Positions 1 to 6,900 of a stretch of DNA of 14,835 bases are shown here, in pieces. Source of the stretch: Streptosporangiaceae bacterium (lineage in GTDB: Bacteria; Actinomycetota; Actinomycetes; Streptosporangiales; Streptosporangiaceae); assembly GCA_030043395.1 (NCBI GenBank), contig JASHXW010000529.1, forward strand, positions 1-14,835, written 5' to 3'. The position numbers were made by a program, and so were the translations under genes. How positions within the stretch are numbered: position 1 is the first letter of the stretch; each line of letters starts with the position of its first letter. The notes under the pieces are model-generated. The model was not told where the DNA came from. It saw only the letters and a program-made list of their open reading frames with translations, and ran no database searches.

Positions 1-1149
1 TGCCATGACCTCGGCCTGATCGGTGACCTCGCTGTTGATCTCACCGGACGAGACATACCTGGAGTACTCGCTCAGCAGCCCGGACAGCGGTCCTGACTGG
101 CCGCCGAGCGCCGCGAGCACGTGCAGGGCGGCGAGCATGCCGGAGTCGGCGAACCAGAAGTCCCTGAAGTAGAAGTGGCCCGAGTGCTCGCCGCCGAAGA
201 TCGCGCCGCGCTCGGACATGACCGCCTTGATGAACGAGTGACCGACCCTGGTCCGCACTGGCGTGCCGCCGTGCTCGGCCACGATCTCCGGCACTGCCTT
301 GCTGGTGATCAGGTTGTGGATGACTGTCGCCCCTGGCTCGCGAGCCAGCTCGCGTACCGCGATCAGGGCGGTGAGCACGGACGGCGAGACGATCGCCCCC
401 CGCTCGTCGACGACGAAGCACCGGTCGGCGTCCCCGTCGAATGCGAGTCCGATGTCGGCCGAGGACTCGATGACGGCGCGCTGCAGGTCAGCCAAGTTCG
501 CCGGGTCGATCGGGTTGGCCTCGTGGTTGGGGAAGGTGCCGTCGAGCTCGAAGTACAACGGCACCAGGTCTATCGGCAGGCCCTGGAACACCTTCGGCAC
601 CGTGTGGCCCGCCATGCCGTTTCCGGCATCGACCGCAACCTTCAGTGGCCGGATGCCGGAGAGGTTCACTAGCGACTTGAGGTAATCGGCGTAGCCGGAC
701 AGCAAGTCCTTCGAGGTCACCTTGCCTGGTGTCGCCGCGGTGGCGGACGTGCCGGCGACCGCCATGTCGCGCACCTGCGCGAGCCCGGTCTCCTCGCCGA
801 CTGGCTTGGCGCCGGCCCGGCACAGCTTGATCCCGTTGTAAACGGCGGGGTTGTGACTCGCCGTGATCATCGCGCCCGGGATGCCGAGGCTGCCGCTGCC
901 GTAATAGAGCATGTCGGTTGACCCGAGACCGCCATCGATCACGTCCGCGCCTGCCGACGTGGCCCCGCGGGCGAACGCGGCGGCAAGAGGTGCTGACGAG
1001 GTTCGCATGTCGTGCACCGTCACTACCGCCGGTGCCTGTGTCATCGTGGCGAATGCCGCGCCCACGGCCTCGGCGACTCCCTCGTCGAGCTCGGCAGGCA
1101 CCTTACCGCGGATGTCGTAAGCCTTGAAGATCTTGGCGTAGTCGGCCAC
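1..1149 (-). CDS. manB: Phosphomannomutase/phosphoglucomutase ManB, C-terminus cut off by the window
   Basis: This cytoplasmic alpha-D-phosphohexomutase interconverts mannose-6-phosphate and mannose-1-phosphate, the precursor of GDP-mannose for envelope glycans. 383 residues are visible; the family usually has about 450-460, so most of domain 4 lies beyond base 1. The N-terminus has the YDIRG motif (residues 11-15). The phosphoserine loop is TASHNP with catalytic Ser98. The metal loop is DGDADR at 238-243 and the sugar-specificity loop is GEHSGH at 320-325; all key residues are intact. I chose the GTG at 1147-1149 because the family begins just before this motif and a GGAGGGG ribosome site (1159-1165) lies 9 bases upstream. 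It lies 67 bp behind the DUF3499 gene on the same strand, probably as one operon. The GEHSGH loop and the locus favour phosphomannomutase, but dual phosphoglucomutase activity cannot be excluded. Confidence 0.95.
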   Translation of the reverse strand, partial: MADYAKIFKAYDIRGKVPAELDEGVAEAVGAAFATMTQAPAVVTVHDMRTSSAPLAAAFARGATSAGADVIDGGLGSTDMLYYGSGSLGIPGAMITASHNPAVYNGIKLCRAGAKPVGEETGLAQVRDMAVAGTSATAATPGKVTSKDLLSGYADYLKSLVNLSGIRPLKVAVDAGNGMAGHTVPKVFQGLPIDLVPLYFELDGTFPNHEANPIDPANLADLQRAVIESSADIGLAFDGDADRCFVVDERGAIVSPSVLTALIAVRELAREPGATVIHNLITSKAVPEIVAEHGGTPVRTRVGHSFIKAVMSERGAIFGGEHSGHFYFRDFWFADSGMLAALHVLAALGGQSGPLSGLLSEYSRYVSSGEINSEVTDQAEVMA

Positions 1150-1216
1150 TTCGGATTGCCCCTCCGGACGGTCCGGCGCGGCGCCCGTAGGCGCGCCGCT
1201 CTGCCCGTGCAAATGG

Positions 1217-1660
1217 TCAGACTACCGGGCGGCCCGGAGCCGGACCCGGGCGGCGCGGCTGGCTAGCCGGGCTTGTCCGGTCTGGCGGGACTGATCGCAG
1301 CACCCGCAGGTGACCGCGCCTGCCGACTTCTATCCCCTGTCCGACTGGCTCCGCGCCTGCCTGCGGCGCTGAGGCCTCGCGTACGGCATTGGCTAGCGCC
1401 TCCAGGTCGTCGGCCGCGTCCTCCTCGCTCGGGGCTAGCGGCAGGCGCACGATCTCCCATCCACGCGGCGCGGTGAGCCGGTCCGCGTGCCAGCTGCACA
1501 GGTCGTAGCAGTGCGGTTCGACAACCGCCGCCAGCGGGCCGACCACGGCCGTGGAGTCCCGGTACACGTAGGTCAGCGTGCACACGGCCTCGCGCTTGCA
1601 CGCCGGACGCGAGCAGCGGCGAGAATTCAGCTGACCCACCTCGCTCAACGACCGCGACAC
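1217..1660 (-). CDS. DUF3499 family small Cys-rich protein (Rv3258c-like)
   Basis: The product is 147 residues of unknown function. It matches the actinobacterial DUF3499 family, which I recall sitting between manB and the zincin-like gene in many genomes. Residues 14-70 hold the conserved core: RRCSRPAC (C16, C21), then C27, a TLTYVYRDSTAVVGPLA stretch, and HCYDLCSWH (H50, C51, C55, H58), followed by LTAPRGWEIVRL. The paired Cys/Cys and Cys/Cys/His groups look like a structural zinc site; that is inference. The rest is acidic, with a conserved-looking RRGHLRVLR segment near residue 114, then a Pro/Arg-rich end. No signal peptide or membrane segment is seen. The GTG at 1658-1660 has no clear ribosome site. 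A second in-frame GTG seven codons on (residue 8) is an equally possible start. It probably shares a transcript with manB. Confidence 0.88.
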   Translation of the reverse strand: MSRSLSEVGQLNSRRCSRPACKREAVCTLTYVYRDSTAVVGPLAAVVEPHCYDLCSWHADRLTAPRGWEIVRLPLAPSEEDAADDLEALANAVREASAPQAGAEPVGQGIEVGRRGHLRVLRSVPPDRTSPASQPRRPGPAPGRPVV

Positions 1661-1797
1661 TTCGTTTACAACCGCTGACCGTATCGGTAGCCAGGACGTT
1701 TACGCCATCACCGGGCCACTGCTGCGTGATCGTGTCTTGCCGGGCGCCCGACGAGCGGGCAGTCCAGTGCCAGCGAGGTGAGTTACGCTGTGACATT
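1661..1797. promoter_or_regulatory. Divergent intergenic region between the DUF3499 and zincin-like genes
   Basis: 137 bp between divergent starts must hold promoters for both sides. On the plus strand the -10-like TACGCT (1784-1789) lies 8 bases before the GTG at 1798. That is the usual distance for a leaderless transcript in actinobacteria. On the minus strand a TACGGT hexamer lies 17 bases before the GTG at 1660. No convincing -35 element was seen for either. The heptamer CGTTTAC occurs twice (1663-1669 and 1698-1704). These assignments come from inspection only. Confidence 0.35.
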
Positions 1798-2283
1798 GTG
1801 CGCCCGGCTGATGGCCGACCGTCGGCAGCCGCCAGGATCCGGCGGCGTGACCGCCATGGTCGCGGGCTGCGGGGCCCGCTAGCGCCCGCAGGGTCGCCGC
1901 TGTACCGCAGCCGCGCAGAGCGCTTCGACGATCTCGTGCTCCAGGCGGTAGCTCAGCTTGAGCCCCGGTGGGAGACCGAGCTGGCGGGGGTGGAGTTCGC
2001 CGTCGAGGAGGTTCCTGCCACCGACCCGCCGGCGGACGGCCTTCCAGCCGACGAGGCTGACCCGGTCCCGCTGGCCAGGCTGGACCCGGCATGGCCTGAT
2101 GCATCGGATCCCGCGCATCCGGCGCGGCCAGCCAGGATCGTGCTGTACCGGCGGCCGCTGCTCGCAAGGGCCGACGGGGAGGACGAGCTCGGCGAGCTGG
2201 TGCTCGACGTGGTGATCGAGGAAGTCGCCAAGCTACTCGGCGTGGATCCGCAGCAGATTGATCCCGGCTACCCGGACGAGTGA
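1798..2283 (+). CDS. Zincin-like metallopeptidase-family protein with degenerate HExxH (Rv3259-like)
   Basis: This 161-residue cytoplasmic protein resembles the small zincin-like metallopeptidase family next to manB/DUF3499 in actinobacteria. The N-terminus has the basic motif RRRDRHGRGLRGPLAP (15-30), then SRAERFDDLVLQAVAQLE (38-55) and VEFAVEEVP (65-73). A Pro/Asp-rich insert follows (74-111), then IVLYRRPL and the C-terminal helix VVIEEVAKLLGVDP (138-151). In active zincins this helix carries HExxH. Here the two histidines correspond to Glu141 and Lys145 and only Glu142 remains, so zinc binding by this motif is unlikely. The GTG at 1798 is preferred because it sits just before the conserved basic motif and fits a leaderless start. 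In-frame GTGs at 1726 and 1732 would add 24 or 22 residues of unconvincing sequence. The function is unknown. Confidence 0.82.
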   Translation: MRPADGRPSAAARIRRRDRHGRGLRGPLAPAGSPLYRSRAERFDDLVLQAVAQLEPRWETELAGVEFAVEEVPATDPPADGLPADEADPVPLARLDPAWPDASDPAHPARPARIVLYRRPLLARADGEDELGELVLDVVIEEVAKLLGVDPQQIDPGYPDE

Positions 2284-2284
2284 G

Positions 2285-3979
2285 CTAGGAGCCGAGCACC
2301 GCCAGCAGCGACGACTGCACGTAAGGCAGCTCAATCTGGGTGGGCGACGAGATCACCGGAAGGACGTCGACTATCGAGCCGCCGGCATGCGTCGACGCCA
2401 CTCTGGCCGCGTACACCGGACCTGACCCGGACAGCGGCGTCACGAGGAGCGCAACCTCGGTGTCCTTCGTCGGCGAGTGCTTCGGCAGCTTGACCTTCAC
2501 CAGGACGGAGGACTTCACCGGGACAGTGATCACCTGGCCGGCCTGGCCGGTCAGGGCCGTGCCGGGCAGCGCCTGCGTGATCCTCACCTGCGCGGCATGC
2601 CCGGGGGCTGACAGGACGACCTCGCTCGCGCCCGCCAGGCCGACCGGGCTCGCAGCCACCACGCCTTGCTCGGTCACCGCGTCTGAGCCCGTGATGAACG
2701 CGCCGGGAGCACCCGACGGCCCGCCCGAGACTTCCAGCTCTGCCGTGACGGGCACGGTCGCCTTGATCACGATGGAACCGGGCTGACCGCTGAGCGCCGG
2801 GAGCGGGATCCCGGTCGTCAGGTGGCCAAGCAAGTCATTGTCGTTCCCGCCGGTCGGGTACGAGCCGTGCGGTGTCACTGCAGTGATGTTGACGTGGGCC
2901 TCGGCGCTGCCGGGAACCGTGATGTACAGCTCGCGCTGGCCGGGCTTGCTCGGCAACCCGGTCAGCACCTGGGTGGTGGACGGCTCCTGAGCGGTCGGCA
3001 GCCATATTCCCGGCTTGCTGAGGCTCGTGGTCAGGCGAACGGCAGCCACGACGCGTCCGGACGTGGTAGTCACATGCAGGGCTATGTCCTTCGCTCCGCG
3101 CAGCAGCGTGCCGAGGCTCTGCACCAGCATGGTGTGCGGGGGCACCACGATCCCCGCGTCTGGCGTCCCTAGCTGCGGACCGCTCTCCGTCTGCACGCTC
3201 AGGTCGGCGTCAGCGGGCTGGCTGTCGGTGTTCAGCAGGTAAAGCTCGGTGTGCAAGTTCGTCGCCCCTGGGCAGACAAACCAGAAGCTGGCACCCGGAG
3301 CCTGGCAGCGCGTGGTCGGCTGCCCGGACGGTGCGAGCTGCTCGACGTCGAGTCCCTGCGCGGCCGAGTCCTTCGCGGACAGGATGAGCCCGCCCCTTGC
3401 CAGGCTGGTCGGCACCAGCCCGCCTGCCATGCTCTGCAGCGTCGCAGCCTTAGTCGTCAGGGCGGGCGCTGCCTTGACCGTCCTGATGGTGAGCTGGCCA
3501 GGCGGCGGCGAGCTGCGGCTCGTCGCCACCGCCTGCGCGCCCGAAGCGGCTTCGAGCGTGGTGACCGACACCCGCCCTGCCCCGGATGCGGATGGCGCGT
3601 TCGCCTCGGCGATATCACCGCCAGTCACGCCGCCGGACCCCGGCGCAGGGCAACCCAGCAGCGCCGACCTGACCGGAAGGTGCCCGAGCGGGCCAGTATG
3701 CGCCGTAGCCGAAGCCAGGTGCATGGGACGGCTCAGGCCCGCGACGCCGTAGAGCCCGGCCAGCGCGAGCACGACGAGAGCCGCCACGATGAGCCGTTCG
3801 GCGGTCCGCCTGGACTGGCTCCGGCGAGAACTGGACTGACGCGACCGCGCTTGCCCGGCCCTAGCCGACCGCGACAGCGCCTGCCTGGACCGTCCCGGCC
3901 GAGACCGGCCCTTGCGGGAACTGGACTGACGTGACCGCGCTTGCCGTGACGGGGCTCGCCTGGACCTGCGGGCTGTCAC
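2285..3979 (-). CDS. DUF5719 family membrane-anchored extracytoplasmic protein
   Basis: A 564-residue protein of unknown function. Residues 1-62 form a cytoplasmic segment of Arg/Ser/Gln repeats (21 Arg, one Lys, one Glu). A single membrane helix follows (about 63-82, LIVAALVVLALAGLYGVAGL). The rest should be outside the membrane: a Gly/Ala/Ser/Thr/Val-rich, beta-looking domain with C110, C225 and C236. The FWFVCPGATN segment and the following LYLLN repeat unit match DUF5719 as I recall it. The GTG start (3977-3979) overlaps the TGA of the upstream glycosyltransferase (3976-3978), so translation is probably coupled and the two proteins likely act together at the membrane. No catalytic motif is visible; a role as partner or glycan-binding subunit is inference. 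Its stop lies one base from that of the convergent zincin-like gene. Confidence 0.85.
   Translation of the reverse strand: MTARRSRRAPSRQARSRQSSSRKGRSRPGRSRQALSRSARAGQARSRQSSSRRSQSRRTAERLIVAALVVLALAGLYGVAGLSRPMHLASATAHTGPLGHLPVRSALLGCPAPGSGGVTGGDIAEANAPSASGAGRVSVTTLEAASGAQAVATSRSSPPPGQLTIRTVKAAPALTTKAATLQSMAGGLVPTSLARGGLILSAKDSAAQGLDVEQLAPSGQPTTRCQAPGASFWFVCPGATNLHTELYLLNTDSQPADADLSVQTESGPQLGTPDAGIVVPPHTMLVQSLGTLLRGAKDIALHVTTTSGRVVAAVRLTTSLSKPGIWLPTAQEPSTTQVLTGLPSKPGQRELYITVPGSAEAHVNITAVTPHGSYPTGGNDNDLLGHLTTGIPLPALSGQPGSIVIKATVPVTAELEVSGGPSGAPGAFITGSDAVTEQGVVAASPVGLAGASEVVLSAPGHAAQVRITQALPGTALTGQAGQVITVPVKSSVLVKVKLPKHSPTKDTEVALLVTPLSGSGPVYAARVASTHAGGSIVDVLPVISSPTQIELPYVQSSLLAVLGS
3828..3945 (-). 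repeat. Pair of 28-bp direct repeats encoding Arg/Ser-rich decapeptides
   Basis: Two copies, 3828-3855 and 3918-3945, match at 27 of 28 bases by eye. Each encodes the decapeptide QARSRQSSSR (residues 13-22 and 43-52) of the DUF5719 protein. Partial copies between them (SRQALSRSAR and similar) suggest that the segment grew by internal duplication. The repeats stay in frame and are part of the gene. Confidence 0.8.
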
Positions 3980-6900
3980 CAGGCATCCCCCTCGTAGTCA
4001 GCGGAGTATCCGGGCTCGTAGTCGGGCTCGTACCGTGAGTCGGGCTCGTACCGTGAATCCGGCTCGTACCGTGAATCCGGCTCGTACCGTGCATCGGGCT
4101 CGTACTGTGGCTGGGGCGCTGACCAGCGTTGACTGTCGTGCCCGTCGCCGTGATCGTCCCAGCCGTCAGGGTCATCGCCGCCAGGTCGCCACGCATTGCG
4201 CCTGGCCGCTCCCCTGCCTGGCCCGTCCAGCGGCGGCAGCGGCTCGAGCGAATCGTCACCTCCGCCTGGCCAGCTTGCTGGCAACTCAGCTGGCCGCCGA
4301 GTCGCTGGCCGGTTGCCCATCGGGAGTGCGGGGCGCCCGCCGCTGGCCGGCTGGGGCCACCTGTCCGAGCTGGCGTAGCGATCGGAACCGCTGCCTGGCT
4401 GGCTGTCAGGCCAGCCGGCGCGACCCTGGCGCTCACCTTCCCAGCCGCGGCGACCGTGCCACTCGCCTTCCTGGCCGCGCCGGTCGTCCCCGGAGTCCGG
4501 GCCTGACCTGACTGGCTCGTCTGCCTCGCTGTGGCCGCGGACTGAATCTGGGTAGGGCCACCCGCCAGAATCCGGCCGGCGAGGGGGCCGGTTACTCCCG
4601 GCTGGCTCGTAGTCGCGGTCGGCTGGCGCCGCAGGATCCGGGTACGGCCACGTACCGGACGGCGAGCGCCGGCTCACGTAGGGATCGGCACCTCGCGGAT
4701 AGGACCGCTGGCGGTCAGCAGCGTCGGCCGGCCGTTCACGGCTCATGCGGATCGCCTGGTCATCGCGGTCCTGATAGGGCCTGGAATCCGCAGGGCTGAC
4801 ATCACGGTCCCGCGCCGGCCCGGCGTACGGCCAGGCGTCCGGCAGCCGCGACTCACGGTCGCCGGCGCCTCGTTCGGTGATGGAGCCCCGCTCTGGCCGT
4901 GAGCGGTCCTGCGGTCCGGTATCACTGTCAGGCCATGCGCCAGGCCTGGACGCCGAGCCACGGGCCGCGCCGCGTTCGAACGCGTCTTCCCGATCGGGTG
5001 CTCGCCCACGTTCGGGAGGTACTCCGCGCCCCGGCATGCGGCTCGATGAGTCCTCACGATCAGGATCGGCGGGCCCGCTCCTGCCAGCACGGCTGGTCTT
5101 TGCGCGAACGCCTCGGGACGAATGTGCCGCCAGGCCAGCCAGGCCCGCGAGCCCTGCCCGCCGGCCGGCCTCACCAGAGGCCGATGCGGATCCAGCGCCG
5201 ACCCGGCGCCCCCTGGCCACGCGGTCGCCGCCAGCCAGGTCATCGCCAGTGGCGTAGTCGTCCTCCAGGTACTCGCCGCGCCGGTCGTCACCGTACGGAT
5301 CACCGCCGCGCTGACGTCCGCTTCGCAGGCCATCGTCGCGGCGGTTCCCGGCACGCAGGTCTTCGCCGCGCTGACCCGCGCGAGGCCGCTCCACGTCACG
5401 CGGCTGATCCCCGCGCGCGCTGCGAAGGTCGTACCCGCGCAGGTCTTCCTCGAGCAAATCCTCGTCGAGCAGGTCGTCGCCCAGGCCTTCGTCAGGCTGA
5501 TCCCAGTCACGGAGGTCCCGGTCGCGCAGATCGCCACCGACAGCTACCGAGCCCGCTCGGGGTGACCTGCGACCTGCTAGGTCTTCCTGGCCAGCGCCGT
5601 CAGTCGTCCGGGCTCCGGCCAAGGCGGGCTCCAGCTCCGGCTCCGTGCCGTCATCCGATTGCGCTGCAGTGGTCTCGGGCTCGGCCACGTGAATGCCAGG
5701 CAGCGCCAGGCCTGCAACGACCAGGAAGGCCACCAGCTCAAGCAGCAGCAGGAGGTCGTGGCTGAAGCCCGGATAACCGATTTCCAGCGTGCCACCGCCG
5801 CTCGGCAGCCGGAAGGCCTGCGCCCAGCCTCCGGCAGGGGACGTCACCTGCGTCAGCTGCTGGCCGTTGACGCTCGCGCTCCAGCCGCCCGCCGGCTCGG
5901 CCAGCATCAGCGTCCCGCCCGCCGCCGGCACCTTGACGCCGGATACTCCGACCGGGCCGGACGCGATAGGCACCACAGTGCCGTTCGGCTCCAGAACGCT
6001 GACCCGCGACGGCGGCGTGGCGAGCTGCCAGAGGGAGTAACTCGCTGTCGTGCTGTACGGACGCAGCCCGACGATGTCATCGAGGGTGTCAGCGAGTTGC
6101 TGGTCGACAGGTGCCTGGACCAGGACGTAGCCGATGTCGAACTGGGCAAGGAGGTGCGTCTGGCTAACCGCCAGGTTGCCGTCCGGCGACGTCAGCGTGG
6201 CGACGACGCGGCTGAGTGCCCGCTGCGCGGCAGGCGGCGGTGTCAGCGCCGAGTCGGCTATGGACGGGCTCGGCCCGCGCAGCAGCAGGTAGGACAGGCG
6301 CCCTGCGGTTTCGCGCAGCACGAGGGTGCGGACCTGGTTGGCCTGCCCGTCAGCAGCAGCGACAAGCTCGGGCACCAGCGGGCTGCTCACCGGGTGGACC
6401 GGTCCGGTGACTCCGGTTTCCAGCCACCAGCCGGCCGCGAGCAGCGGCGCCGAGCAGGCGATGATGCCCAGCAGCGCCGCCCGAAGCCCCCGGCTGCCTT
6501 GCACGGCCTGCCAGCCCTTCCGGCCGCCGGTCATCCTGAAGAGCGCATCAGCGCCGACGGACGCAGCCAGCAGCAGCCCGAGCGCGGCGAGTGCGAGTGG
6601 CAGGCCGGCCCAGACCACAACCGGGCTCCCGTCCGGCGGTCGCACGGTCAGGTGGCTGGCGAGAATCGCGATCAGGAGGCCGGACAGCGCCAGTCCCCAC
6701 CCGGCGATGATGAGGGCGCGGCGGCGGCCTGCGAACAGCGCCGCGAGCGCGGCGGCGACCAGCCCAGCCGTGACCCAGTACGGTGGCAGCCCTGGCCCAC
6801 CTGGGCTCAGTAGCATCAGCGCCCTGGCCGGCAGTCCCGATGCCGGCGTTCCCGGCTGCGGCAGGCCGGCCTCGAGCAGCAAGTTCGACGTGTGCGACAG

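Noticed and set aside
1263..1796. Overlapping 177-residue frame across the DUF3499 gene
   Set aside because: The DUF3499 frame has the conserved Cys/His core; this one has no recognisable motif and covers the promoter region.
4009..4108. Regular repeats as a CRISPR or other non-coding array
   Set aside because: The units are contiguous 18-mers without spacers, in frame with the transferase, and no cas genes are near.
3861..5765. Long open frames on the plus strand and in other minus frames opposite the transferase tail and DUF5719 start
   Set aside because: They arise from GC-rich repetitive coding DNA, show Arg/Pro/Ala-rich products without recognisable domains, and overlap a frame whose protein features are continuous.
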